A stretch of 64,000 bases of DNA from the NCBI GenBank assembly GCA_019925105.1, contig JAHGAU010000023.1, forward strand, positions 682,001-746,000. The letters are read 5' to 3'. Origin of the DNA: Niebla homalea (lineage: Eukaryota; Ascomycota; Lecanoromycetes; Lecanorales; Ramalinaceae). The translations under genes were made by a program, and so were the position numbers. Shown here in pieces: positions 1-10,386 of the stretch (position 1 is its first letter; each line of letters opens with the position of its first letter). Below the pieces are notes generated by a model that made no database searches, was not told the DNA's origin, and saw only the letters and a list, made by a program, of their open reading frames with translations.

Positions 1-1278
1 TTATCTTAAGGGTATAATTAAGGCTTTAGTTACCTATTATTTAAAATAGTTTTTATATTTATATTAACGGTATATTTTATTTATATTTTTAACGTAATAT
101 TTATAATAAGTTTAATATTTAAACTTATAATCCGTAAGAAAAGTATTATTTTAAGTAGATTTTTCAATGTATAACCTTGACATTTAATTATACTTTTATT
201 TATATATTATTCTTAATACGTTTTCTTTTTCTTTTTAAGGAAATTTTTTTAATTATAAATAATTATAACCTTTTATGATTTCATTATTTTATAGTTTATA
301 ATATAATAAATAAAAGACTATAAATAAAAAACTAAAGGCTTAATATCCCCTTATTTATACTTATTTCCTCCGAATCTTTATTATACTTTTATTTCCCTTA
401 ATTTTTCGTTTCTGATTGTATTTGTTAGAATAACTATTTATTCTTTTTTTCCTTTTTTTTTTTTTTTGATTTTTGGATCCGTATTTTCTTAAGATTTTTA
501 ATATACTAAAATATAAAAATAAATAAAATAAAAATATAAAGGAAACGGCATTATATTATTTATATATACTTCCTCCCTTTAAATTATATTATTTATAATT
601 ATAACGGTTTTTAAAAGATTAAAAGATTCTTTATTTACGCCCGTTGGATTTTAATTCTTTTTATTATTTTTAACTTGGTTTATCGGAGGGTTTAAGATAC
701 CCGGTATGCGGTATAAATGCTTTAAGATATTCCCTGTAAAATAAATTAAATATAAGAATCTTATTTATTCTTTTTAATTTATATAAAGCTTTATATTCCC
801 TTATAAAGCCCTTAGTAATAAATAGTCCGATTTAATAAAGCTTAAATTTTCAAAGATTTAAGGTAAGATTCCGTTATATAATTAATTATCCTTCCTTTAA
901 TAGGTTTTAATTTTATATTCCTTTATCGTAACGTCTCTTTTATTCCTTGATTATATTTAACTTCTCCTATAACTCCTCCTTAATATTTACCCGGTTTACT
1001 ATAATTCCTTAAACGGCTTTATATATTGCTTCTTTTAAAGGCGGTATTAGTCTCTTTATAATATATACTTTAACTCGTAACTTATTTACGTTTTATTTAT
1101 ATATAATATCTAATTTAACTTTAAAGAAAATATTAATAAGGACGTACCTTAAATATTTAATATACTTTACGTTAATACTTAATCTCGTTAATCTTCTTAT
1201 TTATATTTAATTATATTTTTATTAAATTTACGTTTTCTTTATAATATTTTATTAAATTTAATTATTAAATTTAATTAT
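1..1278 (-). pseudogene. Distal integrase-end fragment of old minus-strand gypsy-like element (RIP-degraded)
   Basis: This stretch is AT-rich and almost free of CA/TG. On the minus strand short blocks can be read that resemble the region after the integrase core of LTR retrotransposons: around 700-1000 a run like EKLNI(V)KE-KRRYDKGI followed by a GQLI-YRNPTL block, similar to the KRYFDRN...GDLVWYRNP pattern of gypsy-type integrases. Stops interrupt every frame. It is inferred to be the same element as the reverse transcriptase remnant at 10.6-13 kb, because the two meet once Gypsy-1 (1284-8892) and Family A (9041-10549) are removed. The family is recognised only by pattern, so the call is tentative. 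Confidence 0.4.
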
Positions 1279-1283
1279 TCTTA
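1279..1283. repeat. Left target-site duplication of Gypsy-1 (TCTTA)
   Basis: TCTTA directly precedes the LTR start TGTTACGG and is repeated exactly at 8893-8897 after the other LTR. Confidence 0.9.
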
Positions 1284-1458
1284 TGTTACGGTATAAGGAC
1301 TGCGATGCTGATAGCCAAGAGCTTAGTCAGTGCACTAGGCCCAATCGAGGCTAGCGTATGCCCTCCGTATACTTATATACATATATACTATATTATAGAT
1401 TTCTCTTTATAGTTAAAATTCAGTTATATTTACCCTTACCCTTATTAAGTCTTTAATA
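1284..1458 (+). repeat. Gypsy-1 5' LTR (175 bp)
   Basis: Starts TGTTACGG and ends TTTAATA, aligning base for base in length with 8718-8892. Differences from the other LTR are nearly all C/T or G/A. The outer (left) 90 or so bases keep CA and TG dinucleotides (for example GATGCTGATAGCCAAG), while the inner half is RIP-converted (TTCAGTTATATTTACC against TTCAGTCATATTCACC in the other LTR). Confidence 0.92.
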
Positions 1459-2670
1459 TAATTTCAATTATCTTTTTTAAGAAATAGGCGTTAATTAAAT
1501 TATATAGAACCGTTATTAAGTTTTAAGTAAAGGGCTTATTAATTAATTAAAGCGGATACTATTAAGTAAAAACGTACTTTAAGATTATAATAAGATTTAA
1601 CTTAAGAACTCGATTTAAATAAACGGATTATACTATTAATAATAACCCGAGTTAAGAAACGTTAAGAAAAACTATATAAATACCGATATTAATAATAATA
1701 AGGAAATTATTCCCGACCTTTAAATAATATATATTTAAAAGTTACTTTTAAGATAAATCCGGCAATAAGGGCAATAACGACGATTTTGAAGGCCTATAAT
1801 AATATATACTTATATTTAAAAAGAACCAGCGGAAAGAAGAAAAAAATGTATATATTAAACGTAAATAATACGGTTATAATAATAAAGTTAATTAACGATA
1901 AGAACTAAATACTCCGTATTAAGGACTTAAAAAACCTTAAAAGATTTATCGACTATAACTTATAACTATAAGTAAACGTTATTAAATATATAATTAACGT
2001 TAATATATTATTATAAAATGAAATTAATATATTTAGCTTAAATATAATAAAAGCGAAAAGTTAAATTATAAAAAATAAAAAAATGAAGCGATATATAAAT
2101 AAAATTATTTAAAAGGTATAAAGAGCCCTTAAGGAATTAATATTTATTACGTAAAACGTAAAAATTAATTTATCCTTATCCAAGGATAACGTAAAGAGAA
2201 TCCGTAATTATTATAATTAATACCGTTAAGAAGCAGATAATTATTTTAATAAATTAACCGTTTAAAAGATAAAATTATATAATTAAATAAAAATGTTCGA
2301 TTTAATAAATTATTAAATAATTCCGACGATAATATAAACTTAATAATTAAGGCAAGAGGTTATTTTATATTAAGAGGTTTAAGTAATAAATAGGACCGAT
2401 ATTATACTCTTAAAAAGCCGCGGTTATTATTATAATAATATTAAAAGAATAAAGTCGGAAAAAATATCCGCTATTTAAACCCCGGGGTATTTAAAGGTAA
2501 TAACGATATATATAAGTAAAACGCTTAAAAAATAAGGGTAAACTTTAAGTTTTAATAAAGCGTTATTTTCTTCCCGGATAAGTAATTAAAAATAATATAT
2601 ATTTACGATTATTATAAATTAATTATATTTAAGATCGTTAAAACTTAATCGATATTAAATAATAATAGCC

Positions 2671-2678
2671 TATATTTA
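2671..2678. repeat. Left 8-bp target-site duplication of foldback element (TATATTTA)
   Basis: TATATTTA at 2671-2678 is repeated exactly at 3711-3718. The element termini TACTCCCCC and GGGGGAGTA lie directly inside. An 8-bp duplication is the rule for hAT transposons. Confidence 0.8.
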
Positions 2679-2698
2679 TACTCCCCCAACCGGTACGG
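2679..2698 (+). repeat. Left terminal inverted repeat
   Basis: Starts TACTCCCCCAACCGGTACGG. The reverse complement of 3691-3710 is identical over these 20 bases; beyond them the two arms diverge with indels for about 110 bp before matching again. Confidence 0.85.
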
Positions 2699-2915
2699 GA
2701 TTGATCCCGCGGGACAGGTACGGGATAGGGAAAGGGTATCCTTATCCCGTACCGGTAACAAACGGTATAGGACGGTATAAGACCGGGAAATATTAAAATA
2801 CCGGTGGCGGATTAAATAAGGGGCTGAAAGGGTGAAAAGGGGCTAAAAGGGTGAAAAGGGGTGCAGATAAGGGTGCAGGTGGTGGTGCAGGTGAGGGTGG
2901 TAATAAGGTGTAAAT

Positions 2916-3118
2916 AAGGGTGGTGAGGGTGGTGAGGGTGGTGAGGGTGGTAAGGGTGATAAGGGTGGTGAGGGTGGTAAGGGTGGTGAGGGTGGTAAGG
3001 GTGGTGAGGGTGATGAGGGTAGTAAGGGTGGTGAGGGTGGTAAGGGTGGTAAGGGTAATAAGGGTGGTGAGGGTGGTAAGGCTGGTGAAGGTGGTGAGGG
3101 TGGTAAGGGTAGTAAGGG
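2916..3118 (+). repeat. Left-arm 9-bp G-rich minisatellite (GGTGAGGGT)n
   Basis: Tandem copies of a 9-bp unit GGTGAGGGT with G-to-A variants (GGTAAGGGT, GATAAGGGT). About 22 units. The strand is a continuous series of GGG and GG runs, so it could form G-quadruplexes. Its complement is in the right arm. Confidence 0.9.
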
Positions 3119-3191
3119 CTAAAAGGGGTAAAATAAGGGTAAATAAGTATAAAGATTAACATAAAAATTCATAAAGAAAAGTTTTTAATGG

Positions 3192-3233
3192 TTTATCGAT
3201 AACCGGAATATAGTTAATCCGGTTATCGATAAA
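3192..3233. repeat. Central perfect hairpin of the foldback element
   Basis: A perfect 16-bp stem: TTTATCGATAACCGGA (3192-3207) pairs with TCCGGTTATCGATAAA (3218-3233) around a 10-base loop. It marks the symmetry centre between the two arms. Confidence 0.85.
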
Positions 3234-3294
3234 TTACCAAAAAATTATTTGTATCAATCTTTGTGCTTATCCACCCTCACTTTACCCCTTTTAG

Positions 3295-3462
3295 CCCTCA
3301 CTACCCTCACCACCCTCACCACCCTCATCACCCTCACCACCCTCACCACCCTCACCACCCTCACCACCCTCACCACCCTCACCACCCTCACCACCCTCAC
3401 CACCCTCACCACCCTTATCACCCTCACCACCCTCATTACCCTCACCACCCTTACCACCCTCA
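3295..3462 (-). repeat. Right-arm 9-bp minisatellite (ACCCTCACC)n
   Basis: The inverse of the left-arm array: tandem ACCCTCACC with a few C-to-T variants (ACCCTTACC, ACCCTCATC). It is shorter and more uniform than the left array, so the arms have changed copy number independently. Confidence 0.9.
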
Positions 3463-3690
3463 TTTACACCTTATTACCACCCTCACCTGCATTACCACCT
3501 GCACCCTTACCTGCACCCCTTTTCACCCTTTTAGCCCCTTTTTACCCTTTCAGCCCCTTATCTAATCCGCCACCGGTATTTTAGCATTTCCCGGTCCCAT
3601 ATCGCCAGGATAAGTACGGTACGGGAACGGGATAGACCTTTATACCGTACCGGCCGGTATGGGAAGACCATAATCAAATCCCGTCCCGTA

Positions 3691-3710
3691 CCGTACCGGT
3701 TGGGGGAGTA
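3691..3710 (-). repeat. Right terminal inverted repeat
   Basis: Ends ...GGTTGGGGGAGTA, the exact inverse of the first 20 bases of the element. Confidence 0.85.
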
Positions 3711-3718
3711 TATATTTA
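3711..3718. repeat. Right 8-bp target-site duplication of foldback element (TATATTTA)
   Basis: Exact copy of 2671-2678. Confidence 0.8.
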
Positions 3719-5229
3719 ATAATAACGGAAATTATAACGGACTTTATAAGTTTATTTAGAGAATTTAATTAAAAAGAAAAGTTTAATATTTTATTATATA
3801 ATCCCAATTTTCTTATAAGCTTTATAAATAAAAATAAAAATTTAATAGGTTCTTAATAAGATTTATTATAGTTATTGCCTTTTTATAAATAATTACTTTA
3901 TAAGAATTTTAAATTTAAGATATATAATTATACTGAAATTAAGATAGAAAATTATAGACGGTATAACCTATATTAGTTTCCCTATATATATTAACCGTTT
4001 ATAATAATATAACTTAAATATACGTATAATAAATATATTAAATTTAATATTATTAAAAAAGAAAATTATTATTATTAAAATAAAGAAGAATAATAAAGTA
4101 ACTTTAAAGGTACGATTACGTTAAATAAATTATCGTAATATTAACCTTAATTTAATCCGCCGTTTTTTTTATATTATATAAAGATTAATAAAAGATAAAC
4201 GGTATTTTATTTATAAAAAGAAAAGATATTTAGTAATTAACGACTTACCCCTTTATAAAGGAAAAAAAGTAAGTACCTTCCGATAAACTAATTATCAAAC
4301 TTAAATACGTTAAGTTTAATATAGATAAAAATAATTTTAACGGTAATAAAAAAATAATATTAAATAAGTTAGAAAATAAATAATCCTTAATATAAATTAT
4401 AATTAAAAACTCCTTAATTAAGTATATAAAAGAATCGTATAATTAAAGAATATTAATTAATTTATTACCGTTTAATTTTTATTATATTATATTTAACTGT
4501 CCGAATAACTTAAATAAAAGTAATAGTTTAATTTTAACGGATACGTTATATTATTAAAAGGAAAAAGGAAGATAAGGTATTTTATTAATACCAACATATC
4601 GGTATTAATATTTATAAATAAAACTTTTATTAAAATCTATAGTTTATATATAAATTCCTTAATAAAGTTGTATAAACTTAAATATATAAATAATAAGTTC
4701 GGTATAAATATTACTTAAATAATTAAAGTTATAATAATATTAAGAGATTACGTTAATGAAATATAATATATAATAACGACTTTAAGAAAGTATAATATAA
4801 TATTAAATATACCGTAATTAAAGCATTATAATTTAAAAGTAAAATTTTTAATATACTCTATAATATTTAACTTAAATTATTATATATTTTATTATCTTTA
4901 TTACTATAAACTTATAATAATAATAAGTAATATATTTATCTTATAATAAAAGAAAGCCATTCTTAAATATAATATAATAAAAATCTCTATATACGCCTTT
5001 TTTAAAACGTTAGAATCCGGGAATAATAATATAATTATTATATAACCTTAATACTTTAAGTAATTAAAAAAGGAAAAACTTTATAAATCTACCGCTTTAA
5101 TAATTAATATCGTAATTATTATAACGGACGATTATAAAAAGTTTTTTAATAAGCTTATAAAAAACCCTTATTATATGAAAGTAACTTAAAGAGAAGGTTT
5201 TAACGCTTTATTATAATTTTCTTAACGTA

Positions 5230-6500
5230 TAAAATTTATAGAAAATAAATAAAATTCTACCTTTTAAGTTGATTAATTGTATTATTAAATTAAAAGATAA
5301 TTCTCGGTTCTTAATAAAGAAAGCATTCGGAATATTAAGGGAATAAATAACGGTTATTAAAAAGTATATTAATAATATATTAAATAAAAGTTATATTAAG
5401 ATTAATATTTTATTATATACGGTATTAATTTTAATAATTAAGAAACTTAACAATAAGCTAAAAGTATATATCAATTATAAAACGTTAAATAATTTAATGA
5501 TTAAGAATAAAAAGGTATTATCCTTAATTTATAAGATACTCTTAAGGTTATATTAAGTTTAAATATAAATAAAATTTAATATTATAGCTACTTTTAATAA
5601 AATATAAATTAAAAAAAGATATAAATTAAAGATTGCCTTCCTTATAAAATATAGGCTATATGAATATATCGTAATGCTTTTTAGGTTTTATAATATATTA
5701 AATACGTTTTAATCCTTTATTAATAAAGTTCTTTAAGAATATTTTAATACTTTTTATATTACGTATTTAAACGATATTTTAATATATAATAATAAGGAAA
5801 AGCTTTATATATAATACGTTTGCTCGGTCTTATTTAAGTTAAGGTAAATATATCTATTCTTAAATATTAATAAATATAAATTTAATATAAAAAAAGTTAA
5901 GTACTTAAGGCTTATAATTATAACGGATAGTCTCGAAATAAATTATATAAAGGTTAACGCTATTAAGAGGTAATAGATACTTAAATATATTAAGAATATA
6001 TAAGTATTTCTTGGTTTTATTAACTTCTATAAAAAATTTATTATTAATTATTTTAAAATAATTACGTTTTTAATTAATTTAATAAAAATAATATTTAAAT
6101 AGGAATTTAAATACTTATAGCCGCCGGATAAATTTAAATAAAGGGCTCTTAATATATTTAAGATAGCCTTTATTATTACTTCCGTCCTAATGTATTTTAA
6201 CTTAAATAAAGAAATTTAATTAAAAATAAATATTTTAAATTATATAATTAACGCAGTTTTATTATAAAGGGATTCGGACGGATTATTATAATTAATCGCT
6301 TTCTTATTAAAAAAGATATTATTTTAAGAATATAATTACGAGATATATAATAAGGAATTATTAGTGGTTATATAAATCTTTAAAGAATAATACGTTAAGT
6401 TTACGGGTATATTAATTAAAAACCTTATTAAAGTAATTACGGATTATAAAAACTTAAAGTATTTTATAATGTTAAAATAATTAAACAAATAATAAATAAA
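5230..6500 (+). pseudogene. Gypsy-1 reverse transcriptase and RNase H remnant
   Basis: Between frequent stops the plus strand reads as a degraded Ty3/gypsy polymerase. Recognisable are KIELKDNSRFL, INYKTLNNLMIKN (from VDYRALN-ITVKNRYP) and YRLYEYIVMLF. The catalytic box is TYLNDILIYN at 5761-5790, where YLDD has become YLND by a G-to-A change. Then come FLGFINFYKKFI (from FLGFANFYRRFI) and the RNase H block YEIYNKELLVVI followed by ITDYKNLKYF. The order RT then RNase H, and the wording, are those of chromovirus-type gypsy elements. It is non-functional. Confidence 0.85.
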
Positions 6501-7079
6501 ATAAACTAAGTTCCTTTTAAAATTTAACTTTTAAATTATATATAAACCGGGTAAATAAAGCGTAAAATCCGATAATTTAATAAAAAAATTAAAGGACCTC
6601 CTTATTATAAAAAATAATGATAAAAGCCGCTTTTAAAGGTAAACGGTATTTAAGTTATTAAATTTATATTTAAGTTTTAAAATTAATATAATATGGATAT
6701 TAATAAATAAGTCCGAAATTTACGTTTTAAATTTATATATAATGATTTATACCTTAAGTAAAGAAATACTTAAAGATAAAGAGTTATTAAAATAATTATC
6801 TTTAAAGAATTTAAAAGGAAATATATTAAATAAAGAATTAATAAAATAATCGCTTAATAATATCCTTAAGTTTTAAGCTAAGTTATTATAATAAATTTAA
6901 AATATTTATATTAACGATAATATTACTTAACGTATTATATAATTTAAGGAAGCCGGATATAAGAAAATATTTTTAAATATTATAAAAAAAGATTTAATAA
7001 AGTTAAAATTAAATTATTACGCCGTAAAAAATAATTTACTTTATGTTACGGATAAATTATTTATTCCCGTTAATAATAA

Positions 7080-7760
7080 ACTACGTATAAATTTTATCCG
7101 CTTAATTTATGAATATTTAATTAAAGGTTACGCGGGTAAAATAATAATACATAAACGTTTAAACTTATAATATTATTAATTACGTATAACGGATTTAAAT
7201 ACCCAATTCGTTAAATCTTATTATACTTATAAAAGGTTTAAAGTATACCGTAAAAATAAATACGGATTATGAAATTTACTTTTTGTTCCTAATAGATATT
7301 AAATGGATATTTTTATTAATTTTATTATTAAATTATTTAAGTATAAACGTTACGGGAAAATCTATAAGTATATTATAATAATAATCGACCGATTATTTAA
7401 GAAAAAGAAATTTACGTTATTAAATAAATTAAATGTACTTATAGTTATATAAGCCTTTATTAATTAAATTTAATATAAAGAAAAATATCTTAAATCTATT
7501 ATTTTAAATAAAGTTATATAATTTATATTATACTTTTAATAAAGACTTTATTCAAAAGTAAATATAAACTTAAAACTTTCTATTAACTTTTACCCGGAAA
7601 CCGATAATTAAACGGAGAATATTAACGGTATATTTAAATAAAATTTACGATCCTATATAAATTGTAGCTAAAATAATTAAGTAAACTTTTTATTAATTAT
7701 AGAGTTTAAAACGAATTTAATTATAAGCTTAATTACTCGTTTTTTACCTTTTTTTATAAT
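7080..7760 (+). pseudogene. Gypsy-1 integrase remnant
   Basis: The plus strand reads HEYLIKGYAGK then, from 7303, MDIFINFIIKLFKYKRYGK and IIIIIDRLFKKKKF. This matches the chromovirus integrase core (DFITGLPPS...YDAILVIVDRFSKMAHF). Near 7590-7630 the block YPETDN-TENINGIFK corresponds to the HPQTDGQTERANQ segment that carries the catalytic Glu, and the Glu codon is still GAG. Stops from TGG and CAA codons break the frame throughout. A weak chromodomain-like tail may follow near 8.1-8.35 kb but could not be confirmed by eye. Confidence 0.78.
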
Positions 7761-8701
7761 TAAAAGCTATATACTTTAATTAAAACTTAAAGCTTTAAGA
7801 CTTATAATGTTTAATATACTTAAATAAAAGAAGGAGATGGAAATTTATAATATATTAATTAATAAAATTAAAAAACTAAAAGACTTTATAAAGAAGAAGA
7901 TTAAGTAAGCTTAAAAATATAAGTTATATAAATTAATAAATATCGGTATTTTTTACCTTAATTTTAAGTTAAAAATATAATAATATTAAACGTTAAGAAT
8001 ATTAAAATAAATCGTCCTTTAAAGTTATTTAATTATAAGAACTTAAGGTTATTTATAATTACTTGGATTATCGATAACTTTATATATAAATTAAAGTTAC
8101 TTAAGTTAATAAACGGCGTTTATTTTATTTTTTATTTTGCCCTTTTATATTATGATACGTAAGACCCTTTACCCGGGTAAATAATACCGTTATTACCTTT
8201 TATTAAAGTAAATAATAAAGGAAGGGATTATATCGTATAAAAGATAATAGACTTTAAGATTAATAACCGTAATAAAAACCCTTTTATTAGAATAAAAGGA
8301 TATTTTATATACCGTATAAAGTATATAAGGTAACCAACTTAAAATGTACGTTTACCTTAATAAATATATATTAACGTTACCGCTTACTTAAACTTTATCG
8401 CCGATTATTATTATTATTACTTAAATAAGCTAAGTCCATATTTAATATTTTAAACTCTTAATAATTGAAACTTATTACTATTTATTTTATTTATAAATTT
8501 ATAAAGGTAGAAGTTAAAGTTTTAATTAATTTATTAAATTAAATTAATTAAGGAGGTATATTAAGCGCTAAAGTTAAATAGGCTACCTTATACGGTAATA
8601 ATAAATAATATAGAGAGTTTATTATCGCTTATAATAGTTATTATAGTTACTATATATATAATAGGATTTCTTTAATAAATAACTTATAAAAGCTTGCTAA
8701 C

Positions 8702-8716
8702 AGCGGGAAAGGGGTA
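8702..8716 (+). other. Gypsy-1 polypurine tract
   Basis: AGCGGGAAAGGGGTAA lies directly before the right LTR, where the plus-strand primer for reverse transcription is expected. It is one of the few G-rich runs in the element and sets its orientation. Confidence 0.7.
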
Positions 8717-8717
8717 A

Positions 8718-8892
8718 TATTACGGTATAAGGACTACGATATTAATAGTTAAGAGCTTAATTAGTACGTTAAGCATAATTAAGCCTAACGTATGCCCTCC
8801 GTATATTTATATATATACATATTATACCATAGATTTCTCTTTATAGTTGAAATTCAGTCATATTCACCCTTACCCTTACTGAGTCCCTGACA
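8718..8892 (+). repeat. Gypsy-1 3' LTR (175 bp)
   Basis: Ends CCCTGACA. Here the outer (right) part is spared (GAAATTCAGTCATATTC, TTACTGAGTCCCTGACA), while the inner left part is RIP-converted (GACTACGATATTAATAG against GACTGCGATGCTGATAG in the 5' LTR). This is the mirror image of the 5' LTR pattern. Confidence 0.92.
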
Positions 8893-8897
8893 TCTTA
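8893..8897. repeat. Right target-site duplication of Gypsy-1 (TCTTA)
   Basis: Exact copy of 1279-1283. Confidence 0.9.
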
Positions 8898-9035
8898 TTA
8901 TTTTATATATAACGTTTAATATTAAAATAAACTGGATATTATACGTACGGAGAAAGCTTCTTATTTTCTTATTTATAAATATTTTCTTAATATTTATATA
9001 TATTATAATGGGTTTTAAGTAATAATTTATATATT
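8898..9035 (-). pseudogene. Integrase-core fragment of old minus-strand gypsy-like element
   Basis: A 138-bp remnant trapped between Gypsy-1 and Family A. The minus strand reads roughly INKKIRSFLRTYNIQFIL, similar to the integrase stretch FINKEL-SFLEEYGIQHI that follows the second catalytic Asp. It joins 1-1278 on one side and 10555 onward on the other. Confidence 0.45.
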
Positions 9036-9040
9036 CTTTT
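9036..9040. repeat. Left target-site duplication of Family A element (CTTTT)
   Basis: CTTTT precedes TGTCA and recurs at 10550-10554 after the second LTR. Confidence 0.88.
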
Positions 9041-9203
9041 TGTCAGGGTACTGGAGTAGGTAGGTCCTAGTAATGAGTGAATAATAGCTATCGTGGTGTC
9101 TATGGTACAGGATGCACGCATCATATGAGTGTGGGTGCCAAGGAGCTAGTCCTCATGGGGCAAGTAGGCCGAGCCTGGGAGCAAGGCCACTGGAACCATA
9201 ACA
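9041..9203 (-). repeat. Family A LTR, left copy (163 bp)
   Basis: Runs from TGTCAGGGTACTGGAG to ACCATAACA. It is nearly unmutated; the terminal TAACA differs from TGACA of the other copy by one G-to-A change. Confidence 0.9.
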
Positions 9204-9204
9204 C

Positions 9205-9215
9205 GATCCCCCTCC
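9205..9215 (-). other. Candidate polypurine tract of Family A
   Basis: GATCCCCCTCC on the plus strand, that is GGAGGGGGATC on the minus strand, is adjacent to the left LTR. Confidence 0.45.
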
Positions 9216-9382
9216 ACGACGGTGAGCTCCTGCCACCTAGACCAAAACCACCCTTGTCGGACCTGGGTATAGCCTCAAAGAACCACCGAGTATATAGCTA
9301 ACACCTTGAATAAGCGTGGTGGTTGATTGCTGAGGGGCTGAGAACCCGGGTGAAAAACGCTCCTGAAAAAAAGCGAAAAAAA

Positions 9383-9423
9383 GGTGAAAAAATCGACTAT
9401 GCAGGGGTGAAAAAAAATCGACT
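9383..9423. repeat. Short direct repeat GGTGAAAAAA-TCGACT
   Basis: GGTGAAAAAATCGACT (9383-9398) is followed by GGTGAAAAAAAATCGACT (9406-9423), with related GGTGAAAAACGC just upstream. Function unknown. Confidence 0.7.
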
Positions 9424-10386
9424 GGAGTTAAGTCGATTGGCGTGATCTCTGGGGTAAAGCCGGGTCGTACACTCCTCGCTTAAAGCGGTTTAATGTTGGG
9501 TATATTAAGTGGGTAACTATTACCATAATCGCCGTTTTAAAACTAAAGCGATTGAGGAAGTACATATAAATAAGCCGGCTAAGTGGCTCTCATCTATAAT
9601 ACTGTAGATAAGGCTTTTACCCTTAATACCCTCGTCGTACTTACTAAGATGTAATTCCCTTGCTCTTGCTTTACCCGTGGTATTACCCTTATTAGTATTA
9701 CTATCAGTATTAACCGTCCATCCAGTTACTAGCCATTCCGGCCTATAGGCTACCCTATTAAAGGCCTTATAGCTATTAACGTCTTATAGGCTTATATCGT
9801 AATAATATAATTACCGAGGGATTTATAAGACGAGAGTTAAAAATCGATTTATTTAATTAACTAAGAATTTAAACGCCCTTATAGTAAGCTTACTAATCAA
9901 CTAATAACTTACTTAAGTATCGATTTATTGACTTATCAATAAGCTTATTTACGAAGTCGAAAAATTAAAGTATTAATACCCTGTATTACGGGCAGGGTAA
10001 TTAAGTACGTGCTTATCGTACGGCTTAAAGGGATTTTAACGATAAACCCATTTACGGTATCGTTTTAAACGTTCTTCTCTTAACCTGACTATCCTTATTC
10101 TAAGACTTATTAACTTAATTACTACCAGTGTTAACCGTTACTTAGTTCTAACGACTTCGGCCTATAAGGGTCTCCACTCTTAGTTCCTATAGCTGCTAAC
10201 GTCTTATAGGTTCGTAATAACGTACTTATTATACGGCTTACTAATTAACTAGTATACGTTTTACTTAACGCGATATTCAAGATAATTAAAGTGTGGGTCG
10301 TATTACTTTAACAGTACTATTTTAATAAAGTACGAGTATTAAGAGGCTCACAACCAACCTCTTATATACAAGGATAGCTATTATTA

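Larger units (their letters stand above)
2679..3710. mobile_element. Non-autonomous hAT-like foldback element, 1.03 kb near-palindrome
   Basis: Almost the whole element is one inverted repeat. The first 20 bases (TACTCCCCCAACCGG...) match the reverse complement of the last 20. The inner arms match from the block GACCGGGAAAT...TACCGGTGGCGG through the G-rich repeats to a central hairpin. The subterminal 110 bp carry several copies of GGTACGGGA in both orientations, as expected of transposase-binding repeats. No transposase is encoded. Frames such as MVRVVRVVRV or HHPHHPYHP are translations of the minisatellite and not genes. The element is clearly less AT-rich and less RIPed than Gypsy-1, which it interrupts. 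The hAT assignment rests on the 8-bp duplication and is an inference. Confidence 0.82.
1459..4900 (+). pseudogene. Gypsy-1 gag region, unreadable, interrupted by foldback element
   Basis: This lies between the 5' LTR and the recognisable pol remnants, where gag and protease are expected. It is saturated with TAA and TAG in all frames and no capsid or zinc-knuckle motif can be made out. The foldback element (2679-3710) splits it. Assignment rests on position only. Confidence 0.55.
1284..8892 (+). mobile_element. Gypsy-1: full-length but RIP-killed Ty3/gypsy chromovirus
   Basis: A complete 7.6-kb LTR retrotransposon, bounded by 175-bp direct LTRs (1284-1458 and 8718-8892) and a 5-bp TCTTA duplication. 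A purine-rich tract just before the right LTR fixes the plus orientation. The interior holds gypsy-order remnants: reverse transcriptase, RNase H, integrase, and a possible chromodomain tail. All are broken by stops of the RIP type. The gag part (1459 to about 4.9 kb) is too degraded to read and is interrupted by a foldback element at 2679-3710. The element itself lies inside an older minus-strand gypsy-like element. Confidence 0.93.

Noticed and set aside
2812..3584. Several open frames of VRVVRV, HHPHHPYHP or TLTTLTTL type on both strands
   Set aside because: They are translations of the 9-bp minisatellite in the foldback element; a period divisible by three keeps all frames open. No start context or domain supports a gene.
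9077..9301. 74-codon frame with GTGCTHHM, resembling the DTGCTHHM motif of copia proteases
   Set aside because: It runs across the Family A LTR boundary, the Asp is Gly in both LTR copies, and no other protease motif follows. The likeness is short enough to be chance.
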